Source: Zanthoxylum bungeanum (taxonomy: Eukaryota; Streptophyta; Magnoliopsida; Sapindales; Rutaceae). From it: a stretch of DNA of 64,000 bases. Numbering within the stretch: position 1 is the stretch's first letter; each line of letters starts with the position of its first letter. Shown here in pieces: positions 1 to 11,625 of this stretch. The translations under genes were made by a program, and so were the position numbers. The notes under the pieces are model-generated. The model ran no database searches and was not told where the DNA came from. It saw nothing but the letters and a program-made list of their open reading frames with translations. The stretch lies in contig SKCR01006526.1 of the NCBI GenBank assembly GCA_019454045.1, forward strand, positions 372,001 through 436,000, given 5' to 3'.

Positions 1-493
1 AGTTATGGCTGATGGTAGTTCATTTGCGCTGGTATAACTTATTTGATAAGAGACAAATTCAAGTGAAAGCGGAAATCCTGAATGTGCCAAAGCTGTTAGG
101 ACTACACCGGTAACTTGAGTTTGTCACTGACAAGTTAAGCCTTGAAAACGCCTCATTGTGAACGTGCCAAAGCTGTCACAACGAGAAACGATCAGGACCG
201 AAATTCATGAGTCACTTTTGTGATTGACAATGGTTGTCTACCTAATGAATATACGTAGGCGATAACGTGCCAAAGCAGTGAGCCGAAATATATTTATGGG
301 ATCTACTTCCTGTTATTGAATTTAATTTGATTATATTATTGTTTTCTGTTTGGAGATTACAATATGACATAATTCAGTGGGAGGGCATCCTTTAAAATAA
401 AAATCCATGATTTATTTGATGTTATGTCTGATATTGTATGAAACTGTATTATCTGTTAATTTTTCCTCTCGCTATCTATATGATAGATTTACG
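1..493 (+). other. Leader region upstream of the decayed copia gag
   Basis: No coding capacity is visible. The stretch holds three copies of a 13-base motif beginning GTGCCAAAGC, at 84-96, 174-186 and 267-279, about 90-93 bp apart, with weaker similarity between them (a TTGTCACTGACAAG-like segment recurs). I infer it is the untranslated leader between an LTR lying left of the window and the gag start at 494. No primer-binding site of the TGGTATCAGAG type is present, so the 5' LTR and PBS are probably outside the window or eroded. Confidence 0.45.
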
Positions 494-1309
494 ATGGCCA
501 AGTCTTCGTCTTCCAATCTTTTAGCTCGTAAGTTAGATGCGAACAAGCTAATTGGGCCCGAAAATTTTACTGACTAGGAATTGGATTTGAGGATTGTCCT
601 AGAATCTGAGAGATTATAGTATGTGTTGGATGGACCGGTTCCTCTCGCTATACCACCCGAGTCAACACCCGAGGAGCATGCAATCTTCCAGAAATGGAAG
701 GATGATGATCTACAAGTTAAATCATACATCCTCGGATCATTGACTCCGAAGCCGAAGAGGCAATATATTGATATGCCTGATTCATATAGCATAATCTCTA
801 AGCTTAGGAAGTTCTTTATGAATCTAGTGCAAATTATTGTTCAAAGAGTGGCGGTGGAACTATTTCACTCCAGACTGGATGAGGGTCAACCAGTCAGTCT
901 TCATATGCTTCATATGATTGATTTGATTGATCGATTGAGGCAATATGACTTTCCACTCAATGAAACTCTTGGGCGTAGTTTGATACTAGGCTCACTCCGG
1001 AGCACATTTCGCCAGTTTGTGCTGAATTTTAATATGCTTGGAATTCGCTGTTCTTACAGTGAGTTGCATAGGATGCTGCTCACTGCTGATGAGGATCTAA
1101 AGAAGGGAGTGCCGACTCGCCTTCTCAAACCTACTTTTCTTTCTGCCGCTTCTCAAAAGAAGGGCAAATGAAAGAAGAAGAAAGGCAAAAAGATCTCTCC
1201 TCAGGGTAAGATAGGGAAACCAAAACCCAAGAGAGCTGCCGAAGACAAATGCCACCACAGTAGCAAGGTTGGACACTAGAAGCGTAATTGTCCTGAATAT
1301 CTTGCGCAG
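494..1309 (+). pseudogene. gag: Decayed Ty1/copia gag with a mutated zinc knuckle
   Basis: Gag is the nucleocapsid/capsid polyprotein of a Ty1/copia retrotransposon. The likely start is ATG 494, which opens with a Ser-rich stretch. A UBN2-like capsid region follows, then a Lys-rich tail and a CCHC-type knuckle at about 1241-1288. The frame is broken by TAG at 575 (where a Trp is expected), TAG at 617, TGA at 1169 and TAG at 1277 (the Trp of the knuckle). Two knuckle residues are also changed to Ser. All pieces stay in one phase with the downstream pol segments, so decay is by substitution, not by indels. No active product is expected. Confidence 0.85.
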
Positions 1310-2665
1310 TTGAAGAGACACAGAGCCTCTACTTCAGGTATATTTATTTTTCCCGTTATTGATATATCTTTAGCATGTGAAGCTAATTCTTCCAGTTGGA
1401 TTTTAAACTCTGCTTGTCCTGTTCACATCTACAATTCGTTGCAGGGGCTAAAGGAAAGTAGAAAGCTGAAATCTGGATCGTTGCAATTGTGCTTCGGGAG
1501 TGGAGACTATTTAGATGCAGTTGCAGTTGGAGTATATGAGATTCCGTTGTCCAGTGGGAGCATTTTGTTAAATGACTGTTATTTTATGCCAGGATGTGTG
1601 ACAAATATTATATCACTTTTTTTATTAGATACATAAGGTTTTTGTGTGAATATTAAGAATCGTTCTCTGTATTTATATGATAAATATAATATTCATATCC
1701 TTCAATGTGCAAATGAGAATGGTCATTACATTTTGCTTCCATCAAGAGATATTTTGAATGTTGAGACTAATAAACGAAATAGATATGATGTTAATGATAC
1801 TGAATTGTGGCATATGAGGTTAGGTCATATTGGTGTACGACGCCTTACCCGGTTGGTTAGAAATGGTTTGATTGAGAATCTAACTATTGAACCTTACCCG
1901 ACTTGCGAATCTTGTATTCAGGGTAAAATGACAAAAACCTCATTTACTGGTGTAGGACATCAAGCCTCAGACTTATTGGAACTAGTACATTCTAATGTAT
2001 GTGGTCTCATGAGTCTTACTGCTCATAGTGGCATTTCATACTTCGTTACCTTTACCGATGATTTATCTCGGTATGGTTATGTTTACTCGATGAAACATAA
2101 ATCGGAAACTTTTGAAAGTTTCAAAGATTTCCGAAACAAAATGGAAAAGCAAACTGGGAAATTAATCAGATGCCTACGATCAGATCGAGGTGGTGAATAT
2201 ATGAGCGGTGAGTTCACTGATTATTTAAAGGAGAATGAGATTCTCGCTCAATATACTCATTCAGGTACTCCACGACATAATGGAGTGTCTGAGAGGAGAA
2301 ATCAAACTTTATTGGATATGGTTCGTTCTATGTTGAGTTATACAGATCTATCATATTACATGTGGGGCAATGCGCTTCTTACTATAGTTCATCTTTTGAA
2401 CAGAGTTCCTTCCAAAGATGTTCCTACGACCCCATATCAGATATGGACTGGTAGGAAACCGAACCTTAATTATATTAGGGTTTGGGGCTGTCCTGCGTAC
2501 GTCAAAGTGGCGCAGCAGGATAAGCTTTTACCTCGAGGGCAAAAGTTTAGGTTTATTGGGTATCCTTCCAATACGAAAGGATATTTGTTCTATGATTTCG
2601 AGCGTCGAAACGTGTTCATATCTCGCTTCATAAAATTTCTAGAAATAGAATTTTTGGCAGAATGA
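1310..2665 (+). pseudogene. pol: Decayed copia protease and integrase region
   Basis: The segment continues the frame of gag. At about 1397-1430 lies a retropepsin-like WIL-xx-A-C motif in which the active-site Asp-Thr-Gly is lost. After a TAA at 1634 comes the GAG-pre-integrase domain with an HMRLGHIG motif and a CxxC pair (CESCIQGK), then the rve integrase core with FTDDLSRYGYV, LRSDRGGEY and HNGVSERRNQ motifs and the C-terminal WGCPAYVK block. The integrase core is open from 1646 to 2665 and ends at a TGA. The protein would cleave Gag-Pol and insert cDNA in the nucleus, but the stops make this a relic. Confidence 0.9.
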
Positions 2666-2806
2666 GGAGATCATAGACAAGTTGAACTTGATGAAGTTCA
2701 GCCAATAACTGACGAACCGTAGGAGGAACATGAGGTTCAAGAAGATGAATGATCTTTAACGCACACACTTCGTAGGTCGAGTAGGGTTATAAGACCTCAT
2801 GAGTGA

Positions 2807-4105
2807 TTGTCTTTGATACAGGACATAGGTCTTGATATGCTCTTGGTAGAAGAGACTGACCCGAGGACTTACAAAGAAGCGATGTTGGACATCGATTCCG
2901 TGAAATGGCAGGAAGCCATGAAATCAGAGTTAGACTCAATGTATCAGAATCAAGTCTGGGACTTGGTTCCTCTTTCTGAAGGAATCGTTCTTGTCAGTTG
3001 TCAATGGGTTTATAAAAGGAAGAGATGGTCTGATGGAAGTGTTGAAACTTTCAAGGCCCGGCTGGTTGTAAGGGGTTACATACATCGACCTGGTGTGGAC
3101 TATGATGAAACATTTTCTCCAGTAGCGATGTTGAAGTCTATTAGGATTTTATTGGCTATAACTGTTTACCATGACTACAAGATTTGGCAAATGGATGTCA
3201 AAATGGCATTCTTGAATGAATTTCTTGATGAAGAAATCTATATGGAACAGCCGGAGGGTTTTGCATCTAGCCAAGACTTAGATATGGTTTGTAAGCTTAA
3301 GAAGTCCATTTATGGACTTAAACAAGCTTCACGGAGTTGGAATCTTCGATTCGATGAGGTTATTAGATTGTCTGGTTTCCTCAAGAATACAAAAGAATCA
3401 TGTGTGTATAAAAAGGTCAGTGTGAGCATGGTGGTGTTTTTGGTACTATATATGGACGACATCTTGATCATTGGGAATGACATTGGGATGATGCATGGCG
3501 TAAAAGCTTATCTCTATAAGAACTTCTCTATGAAAGATCTGGGTGAAACTTCTTATATCTTGGGTATAAAACTCTATAGAGATAGAGAAAATAAGCTTAT
3601 TGGATTGTCTCAGTCCACGTACATAGATAAGATCTTAGAGAGGTATAATTTCAGTAACTGTAAGACAGTTAACATACCTTTCCGACATGGTATACATCTT
3701 TCGAAGAAAATGTGTCCGCAAACTGAAGATGAGAAGATTAGAATGTCTAATTTACCTTATGCTTCGTGTTTGGGTAGCATTATGTATGTCATGTTGTGTA
3801 CGTGACCTGATATTAGTTACTCGGTTAGTGTAACCGGTAGATATCGATCAAATCCAAGTAACGACCATTGGATGACCGTTAAAAATATCCTGAAGTATCT
3901 CAAAGGTACTAAGGATAAGTTTTTGATTTATGGAGAAGAAGAACTGCAAGTTAATGGGTATACGGATTCAGATTTCCAATCGGATCCGAATGATAGAAAG
4001 TCTACATCGGGATTCATATTTACCCTTAATGGTGCTGCAGTTAGTTGGAAAAGTTCCAAACAGGGATCGACAGCTGATTCCACCACAGAAGCGGAATATA
4101 TCTGA
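2807..4105 (+). pseudogene. pol: Decayed copia reverse transcriptase and RNase H N-part
   Basis: This is the RVT_2-type reverse transcriptase of Ty1/copia. Recognisable blocks in order are WQEAMKSEL, the FKARLVVRGY block, WQMDVKMAFLN, YGLKQASRSWN, and the catalytic YMDD at about 3453-3464. After a TGA at 3803 (in the conserved T-R-PDISY motif, a CGA-to-TGA change) the RNase H domain begins, with GYTDSDFQSD and KSTSGFIF motifs. The frame is the same as gag. A few bases are missing near 4100, so the phase changes there. The spacer between integrase and RT (2666-2806) has several stops. Confidence 0.9.
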
Positions 4106-4507
4106 GGTTGCATAAGAAGCTGTCTGGATTAGAAACTTTGTCATAGAATTGGGAGTTGTCCCAAGCATTGAGAATTTGATTCCTTTGCACTGTGATAATA
4201 CCGGAGCTGTTGCGCAAGCAAAGGAACCCAGGGCACATAAAAATCGAAGCATGTGGAGCGAAAGTACCATATCATTCGAGAGATTGTGTCACGTGGAGAC
4301 ATTGTAGTGTGCAAGATACGGAGTGAAGACAATGTAGCAGATCCGCTTACCAAGGTCATTCCTCCTAAATTATTTGATAAGCATGCTGAGGCGATGGATA
4401 TAAGATACCAATGGTTATGTCACCAGAGTAAGTGGGATAAATTATTAGAGTTGGTACTCGGCGTGCCGATTTATCATGTATTTCCTTGTAAATACGTGTA
4501 TGAATAA
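4106..4507 (+). pseudogene. pol: C-terminal part of copia RNase H
   Basis: The segment carries the end of the RNase H domain: an SEVA-x-EAVWIRNF block, the HCDNTGAVAQAKEP block (third catalytic region), and then HVERKYHIIREIV. It is read in two phases because of two small indels (near 4100 and near 4245), which restore the original phase from 4253 to the stop at 4505-4507. It marks the end of the copia coding region. Confidence 0.8.
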
Positions 4508-5361
4508 TATTTTGTTATGAATAAAATTTACAGTTTCGTCAATATTTTTATTGGAAATGGTAAAGACGTACTAGACCTAGGAATCATCAAGTTATAACGT
4601 AACTGCAAAAGCGGTGCAATTGACATTGAGAAATGTTGTAACAGTATCATTCTTAAATTGTTCCTAGTCAAGGTTTACATTCTTGGTCCGAAAGTAAACC
4701 CGGGAGACTAGTACACGTCGTATATCAGAATATTAGTTTCCGGTGGTTTATCTCAGTGAGCCACGAGTCTAGGGAGACTCGTATAGATATGTAGGTGTTC
4801 ATAGCGAATGGACACTGAACGACTCACAGAAGATTCCTAATAGATGGTACGCTTGCGTCAATAGGAATCTTCTCGAGTTGAGTAGCATAGTGGTCCTTTG
4901 ACTTGAGATACCACGGTGGATATATGAGTTATCCTCCACACTTTTATGACAGTCACGTCTTTGACCTTTTTAGGTTAGACCTCCGTCTGTTCGTTGGGTG
5001 TGGACTGATGCTCATGATATCCGGTGATGTGTCCATAGAGGATCTGTCAGTCCTGTGTACAAGATTTAGGTATCCACTTCATGAGATTGTGATTTATCAA
5101 ATCCATTGCCATGGTACACTCGGAAATGAGTTCTGAGTGTTATTGAGAAATCGCGAATCTATACGTCGACGGGATAATACCTTATGAGATTTGACGATTA
5201 TATCTATGTCTCTGGTATTTATCCGGATACCTATGACGTAATGATTATACGTATGCGAAGATCTCAACTTGTATGGTTCAGCGAGAATATCTGTGGTTGT
5301 CATAATTTATGAGTGGGTAAATTATGGACATGAGATTTGATCCCGTGACGTATATACCTGA
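4508..5361. other. 3' untranslated part of the decayed copia element
   Basis: No gene is visible. The stretch follows the RNase H end directly and is likely the element's 3' non-coding region, possibly with the start of a 3' LTR. I could not define LTR borders because no second copy is present in the window. Confidence 0.35.
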
Positions 5362-5983
5362 ACTTAGAGAGTCTCACATAATCAAAAATACTCGTAGAGC
5401 ACTAGGGTGACTTAAAACGAATAATATTGATTATTCAGAAATCGTTTAACGGTTAAACAAAAATTACACATGCGTGGTATTCGGTAATTTCCTAAATTAA
5501 TATGTATGTGTATTTGATACATAATTTGATTAGATATATATTAATTAATTACCGAATATTTTTTGGAACATATGTCAACCTTGAATGTATTTTAACATTT
5601 ATTGTAAATGTAGAAATACATTATACATTTGATTAAATGGATTAATTAACTAAAGTGTTAATTAATTAATTTACTTAGAGAGTGTCACATAATCAAAAAT
5701 ACTCGTAGAGCACTAGAGCGACTTAAAACGAATACTATTGATTATTCGGAAATCGTTTAATGGTTAAACGAAAATTACACATGCGTGGTATTCGGTAATT
5801 TCCTAAATTAATATGTATGTGTATTTGATACATAATTTGATTAGATATATATTAATTAATTACCGAATATTTTTTTGAATATATGTCAACCTTGAATGTA
5901 TTTCTACATTTATTGTAAATGTAGAAATACATTATACATTTGATTAAATGGATTAATTAATTAAAGTGTTAATTAATTAATTT
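5362..5983. repeat. 311-bp tandem duplication with inverted repeats
   Basis: The unit 5362-5672 is repeated directly at 5673-5983 with few differences. Each unit carries an inverted repeat around a TATTCGGTAATT / AATTACCGAATA pair. In unit 2 there is a perfect 18-bp stem with a 3-base loop (5895-5912 / 5916-5933). Unit 1 has the same hairpin with mismatches. It may be part of an LTR or a pair of MITEs. No coding capacity. Confidence 0.8.
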
Positions 5984-7744
5984 ATTAAATAAATGTATTA
6001 GGAATGTATTAAGTATATTTTTCACATGTATTAGACATGTGTTGTATGCTTTTGTGACATGTGGCTTGTTGGCAATTTTAGTGGGATAAGATATTTTGTT
6101 TTATTTAATCAAAATTGTTTTGTTAAAATAAAATGAATTTTCTCTCTCTCACTTACTACAAAATTCGGCCAACATAGGGAATAGGTACTATTCTCATTTC
6201 TTCAGCAACAAAATTAGAGAGAAAAACCTAAGAGGGAAGAGGAAAAATTATGAGATCAAAAATCAACCAAAAGCTTAGAGATTTTTAAAGTTTAAGGTAA
6301 GTTTACTAATCTTTTAGCTAGGAAATTGTTTCCTTTGTATTTTTGATAATACATATGATGTATATTATTTTTCCCTCTCTTGAATTTGGGTTTTTGTTTG
6401 CTGGATGTTTGTTGGAAAATTTAAATGCATGTGTGATGATACTTTGAGATTAATTTTTGTTATTAGAGATCAATTTGATTTAGGAAATTAAAGTTGTCAT
6501 TTTAGAATTTTTATGCTACTTTATAGAAACCTAGGATTGTTCTTGGGTGTTTTTGAGTGTGATGAGACTTTAAGAATGTTGGATTGATTATTGTAATGCT
6601 AGATTGAAAGTCAATTTGGTGGAAATTTGATTAATTTGATTAATTTAAATTTCTAGGGTTTATGTCAAATACTAAATTTGGGCTTTTCATTTTATGGATT
6701 TAATTGGGCATATTAGATGTATATTAATCATTTTGGTAGTGTTTTGGAAAAACTTAAATATGTAATTGACACTTTTGGACTAAAATGAGTAAAATGTGAA
6801 AAGTTTGTTACTTTAGGTATTTTTCGGTAATTGGGGTTTTTTGGGTAATTCCAATTTTGATTTGGGATTAAATATTAAAATAAATAGTTTATTTTAATAG
6901 TCCAAATAAAATTTTTGAAATTCGAAAAATCCGATTTTTCATGTTCCGCTGCGCCCCCGGGAAAACCGTTAATACGCTAACATAAAGTTGGGTAGTGAGT
7001 TAATGAAATAGGGCAGTATGTTCGGTGTTAATGCATTTTGAACTTATTTTGATATTTTATTTATAACATGAGTTTTAGGACTCCAATCGATAAACCGTAA
7101 AATCTTTCCGAAACTATACTCGTTAAGGATTAACCTATAAAAAATTCAGAATTTTTCAATTAAGGATGAAATTATAGGAAATTTTGAAACTTTGCTACCC
7201 TACATATAAATAGATCTGTACGCAGCTGAACAGTGGGTATTAAATCAATCATAACTTTAGTTGTAGTAAACGAAATCAAGATCCGTACAAACCAAGTAAA
7301 CTAGACACATAGAGAACCATATTATAAAAATTCCAGCCCTTGTTTTGTTCTTAGTAAAGCGCGATGAACATTATGATAGATTTTAAATTTCAGTATCTTA
7401 AGTTGTGTGACCTTAATCGAACCCCGTAAAATTCCTAGACAACCTAAACATGTCAATTATCCAGCTAGGTTGAATGCTCATGCATGTCATATTTTATTTG
7501 TTGTGTGGAAAATATTTCAAATTACTTATTCTACCAAAACTAATCGGTTAAAGATCGGCATTTGAAAAAAGAAATGTCGTCAACTCCGTGGAGCCTTATT
7601 GGATACATACGAAATTTATGAGTGGATACCTTTGTTTTATTGTTATATTTTAAAAGAAATAATTAAAGTTTTGAAAAAATTATTTTAAACTTTTGTTTTG
7701 CTTAAGAAGTTTTTGACTTTATTTATGTCATGTTATGTTATGTT
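5984..7744. other. AT-rich non-coding, LTR-like remnant
   Basis: No gene is supported. A 5'-UTR-like purine-rich stretch with a splice-like AAGGTAAGTTT at about 6294-6304 resembles the transcribed part of plant Ty3/gypsy LTRs. This is only an impression; no LTR partner or coding region is present. Confidence 0.3.
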
Positions 7745-8008
7745 TCCGCCTCGGAAATTGCATTATGTTTAATTATTTTATGATTTTCTTTAATATTGTC
7801 GAGGTGCTTGTATAAGGTTTTATCCATCAGAAATGGATTGACCTGTTATCTTTGTCGATAAGGTCTTGCTTTCGTACATTGTCCAGTCTGAGAGCGCCCA
7901 ATATGGGCAATGGACGTTTGTTTGTTTTGATGAGGCTATTCGAAAGTAAAGTATGGAAATTTGATTATAAATTTTATTTTCCTATGGGATATATATATAT
8001 ATAATTTT
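7745..8008. repeat. Dispersed repeat, copy X1
   Basis: About 260 bp that recurs at 8353-8612 and, in part, at 9654-9770. It starts near a GAAATTGCATTATG motif, continues through a GTCGAGGTGCTTGTATA motif and ends in CCTATGGGATATATATAT. Its class is unknown. Confidence 0.65.
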
Positions 8009-8025
8009 ATTTTAAGGTATCTTTT

Positions 8026-8336
8026 AGTTCCATATTTATTGGAAATGTTCGTTACAAACCAAGTTCAATTGAGTTGTAATGAGTTTTGAAGTTCTCAGAA
8101 TAATTGAACAAGTATTTGGATAACATCAGACATGAATATCATAGCGATGTTTACTCTTTTGGATATTTCAGAAGATTTAGAGTTTCAATTGACATGAGGT
8201 CAGTTTCATTGGAAAGTATACTCGAAAACGATCGCGACATATAAAGAACACATGATTTGGCCAATGGACGAGAAAGTTACAAGTGTTTTAAGTTGCACCT
8301 CAAAATCAGTCTGTGACTTGCGTTCGAACGTTTTCC
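8026..8336 (+). mobile_element. Truncated LTR fragment of the SIRE-like pol-less family
   Basis: The fragment matches the first ~310 bp of the LTR at 39694 and 44405 (TTAGTTCCAT.. AATTGAGTTGTAATGAG .. GACATGAGGTCAGTTTCATT). Both the LTR start and the 3' two thirds are missing, so it is a degraded solo LTR or truncated insertion. It lies between two copies of repeat X. Confidence 0.75.
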
Positions 8337-8352
8337 ATATTATATTATATTG

Positions 8353-8612
8353 CAGCCTTGAAAATTGCATTATGTTTAATATTTTATGATTTTCGTTAAT
8401 ATCGTCGAGGTGCTTGTATAGGGTCATATCCATCATAAATGTATCGACCTGTTATCTTGGTCGACAAGGTCTAGCTTTCGTACATTGTCCAGTTTGAGCG
8501 CGCGACATGGAAAATAAACGTTTGTGTGTTTTGATGGGGCTATTCGAAAGTAAAGTATGGAACTTCGATTTTAAATTTTATTTTCCTATGGGATATATAT
8601 ATTGAATTTTAT
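8353..8612. repeat. Dispersed repeat, copy X2
   Basis: Second copy of the repeat at 7745-8008, diverged by scattered substitutions. It runs directly into the longer duplicated segment that begins at 8492. Confidence 0.65.
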
Positions 8613-9653
8613 TTTATGATATTTATCCAATGTATCTTCATAGACTCACCCCTCAAACCCACCCCACCCCCACTTCATAAGTTTTGCAGGTAGCATTATC
8701 TGGTATCTGGTGAGCCATAGTTGATTCAGGAACAAGGATCGAAGAGAGGAGGTGTCACTGCAGTCACTAGGAATGGGTCCATCATGTGTAGTTATACATT
8801 CATATAAAATGTTGTAAGTCCTATGTTGTGTTAATAAATGCATCTATATGAATACGATAACGACAAAAAGTAATATGGAATCATTAATACATGTAACATA
8901 ACTTGGAAATTGTATTTAAATTCAAAATTTTGCATGAGTCAAGTTCATATCATTTGCTTAAGATTAGTACGGTTTATGGGCATTAGAGTATTAGTGAGAG
9001 GCTTCAGATGATGGTGGGATTCGTCATTTGCCAATAACATCTCCGAATTTATGATGTTATATTTTACTCTATTTGTTTTTTGTTAGAAGTGTTACGTATA
9101 TTTGAATGAGATATTTTGATCGTCGGAAACAAGTAATACAGTATTTTTGAGGATAGTGATTGTGAATTTAAGTTAAGCAATATAATAAGAATTTTAATTA
9201 AAATATTGTACAACATTTATTTCAAGCGGTAAAAAGGAAGGATAATCTTTGTTGAAAACATACTAAAGTCAAAATTTATAAAATATTATAAAGGTTTTCA
9301 ATATGATTTTTGTATTTTAGTTGCGGTATTTGAATTATAAATTTTAGATGTACAACCTAAAATAATATTCCCTAACATATTTTGTGTTTATTCCAATAGG
9401 TGTCGGGTCTGTAAAAAACTTTCTCTACAGTATGAGAATCTTGACACAAAATTTAAGAAAACAAGTATGTATTGATCGGCAATGAGAATCCTTTAAATGA
9501 AAATTTTGATTCCAAAATCGATTCTATTTTTTGATTCCATAGGTAGGTTCTGGTTCCTTAAGTGTAAAACCAATACCAGAATCAATTTTTTTTATTCCAT
9601 TTTTTGGAACTGGAACTTACCCTAAAATAATCAATTTCGGTTCTGGAACCTAA
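8492..9653. repeat. 1.16-kb duplicated segment, copy 1
   Basis: The segment runs from a GTTTGAGCGCGCGACA motif to a GGTTCTGGAACCTAA motif and is repeated immediately downstream (9654-10430). It contains a short open frame on the minus strand at 8646-8843 with a counterpart at 9807-9992. The two differ at many amino-acid positions, so I do not call them genes. Confidence 0.75.
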
Positions 9654-10430
9654 TTTGAGCGCGCGACACGGACAATAGACGTTTGTGTGTTTTGATGAGG
9701 CTATTTGAAAGTAAAGTATGGAACTTCGATTTTAAATTTTATTTTCCTATAGGATATATATATTGAATTTTATTTTATGGTATTTATTCAATGTGTCTTC
9801 ATAGACTCACCCCCTCTCCCACTTCATAGGTTTTACAGGTAGCAGTATCTGGTATCTGGTGCGCCATAGTTGATCAGGGAACAAGGATTGAGGAGAGGAG
9901 GTGTCACTGCAGTCACTAGGAATGAGTCCATCATGTGTAGTTATACATTCATATAAAATGTTGTAAGTGCTTTGTTGTGTTAATATATGCATCTATATGA
10001 ATACGATAACGACAAAATGTAATATGGAATTATTAAATACATGTAACATAACTTGGAAATAGTATTTAAATTCCAAGTTTTGCATGAGTCCAGTTCATAT
10101 CATTTGCTTAAGATTAGTACAGTTTATGAGCATTAGAGTATTAGTCAGAGGCTTAGGATGATGGTGGGATCTGTCATCTGCCAATAACATCTTCGAATTA
10201 GGGATCTTACTTTTTACTCTATTTGTTTTTTGTTAGAAGTATTACGTATATTTGAATGAGATATTTTGATCGCTGGAAACAAGTAATACAATACCTTTGA
10301 GGATAGTGTTTGATTCCATAGGTAGGTTCTGGTTCCTTAAGTGTAAAACCAATACCAGAATCTATTTTTTTTGTTCCATATTTTTGGAACCAGACCCTAC
10401 CGTAAAATAATCAATTCCGATTATGGAATC
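9654..10430. repeat. 1.16-kb duplicated segment, copy 2, internally deleted
   Basis: Direct copy of 8492-9653 that lacks about 367 bp corresponding to 9164-9532. The junction lies after GGATAGTG at about 10309. The final 120 bp match 9533-9653 (GATTCCATAGGTAGGTTCTG). Confidence 0.75.
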
Positions 10431-10490
10431 TAGTTTTCGGTTCGGTTCCAAGCGATTCCGGATCTACCTAGAATTGTTGCACACCCCTAG
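10310..10490. mobile_element. hAT-like terminal fragment
   Basis: The fragment has GGTTCC/GGAACC-rich subterminal sequence and ends in GTTGCACACCCCTAG, the reverse complement of the CTAGGGGTGTGCAAC type of hAT terminus common in plants. No second intact end or TSD was found, so it is a truncated or recombined MITE. Confidence 0.5.
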
Positions 10491-11280
10491 TTAGAACACT
10501 AATTTAGTATGGCAAATTTGATTTTTACAAAAATTATTTATTTTAAATGATACAAATCAAAATTATCTCATTAACAATCTAGAATTTTCATTGATTTATA
10601 TAAGATATTTAACAAATTTTCGAATTGAACGAGATAAATATCCTCGCGCTCGCCCCATAGTGGCTCTGCCACTGAGTATGAGACAACCCTCGAAGTAACT
10701 CGTTAGTACAAATTAAGTTTATGAGTTTCTTTGTGATCTCAAAATCAAATTCATGCATGAGTAAATTAAACCAACTTTTTCACCTTACACAGATGTTAGA
10801 GAGATAATCCACATAAAAATCTGAGAGATGGTAATACGTTGTTTTATTTATTCCCTAATTAAAATATTGACATTCTTTGTCAAAGTAACTCTATGATTTT
10901 TTTAAGCAAGCTTACATTATAATAGTAATATTTGACTTAAATAAGGCATAAGAATATCTTTTTATTTAAACTTTTATCTTTAAGAATATATTTCTAATTT
11001 GAGAAGAATGCCTTTGTAATTAAGATACTCTTTAATCTAATGATCATGTTTCTATTTTAGGATTAATACTATGGAAATATATTAAGCTTATTGGAAAAAA
11101 ATTAGGATTTAGTTTAACCCATTTAGAAAGTACAAGCTTAGCTAAAACCCTATAAATAGGTGAAATATTTCAACAATTAAAACCCCAGAGAGTGTGTTTC
11201 TTATAAGAGTCTGGGACAGTTGGAGATTTTACATTCTCCGGGGTTTCCAACAATTAAAAAATAATTAATCTAAGTGATTC
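10491..11280. other. AT-rich non-coding with a MITE end relic
   Basis: No gene is seen. At 10658-10674 a TAGTGGCTCTGCCACTG end matches the right terminus of the hAT MITE at 58305-59232, so this is a truncated relative. The rest is AT-rich without recognisable features. Confidence 0.45.
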
Positions 11281-11476
11281 TGTAACAACGTCATAAACAA
11301 TAATTGTTACAATACCGTGAATAGTAACGGCTACAGTTTCTACGAATAGTATATTGTTACAGTACCGATGAACAGTACTTTGCTACGATGCCCATGAACA
11401 ATATTTTGTGAACAATAATTTTAGGTTTCTTTGGAGGAAGAGATAGTTTGTAGTAGTGGAGATATTTTATAGAAAG
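11281..11476 (+). mobile_element. Possible left half of an older, split copia-like LTR
   Basis: The sequence begins TGTAACAACG and is interrupted by the copia element at 11482. The right half would be 22591-22931, where a GTCTCGTGGATGTAAG...CACGTAAAAATCC stretch has the look of a copia LTR 3' region and ends ATTACAACA. Flanks (GATTC/CATTC) agree at four of five bases only if the end is shifted. Confidence 0.35.
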
Positions 11477-11481
11477 ACTAC

Positions 11482-11625
11482 TGTAAAATGTGAAGCATTA
11501 TCATCCGTTGGATAAGGGACACGTGGCGCAATCCTTACGTTGTCCCAATTACTTCAATTTGCAGCCTTATCATCCGTTGCATAAGGGACACGTGGCGCAA
11601 TCCTTGTCGTTGTCCAAATTACTTC
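11482..11625 (+). repeat. 5' LTR of the copia element, first part
   Basis: The sequence begins TGTAAAATGTGAAGC like the 3' LTR at 22142. It contains an internal tandem duplication of a segment with a CACGTGGCG motif (two units, about 11495-11555 and 11566-11625) that the 3' LTR lacks. It is cut at 11625 by the nested insertion; the last five bases ACTTC are its target site. Confidence 0.9.

Noticed and set aside
1..6300. LTR pair for the first copia element
   Set aside because: Comparing 1-493 with 4508-6300 showed no repeated segment long enough to be an LTR. The 5' LTR is probably outside the window.
8646..9992. Paired minus-strand ORFs (8646-8843 and 9807-9992) as a conserved small gene
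   Set aside because: Both lie in a recent DNA duplication. Differences between them are mostly amino-acid-changing, and the start and end are not conserved.
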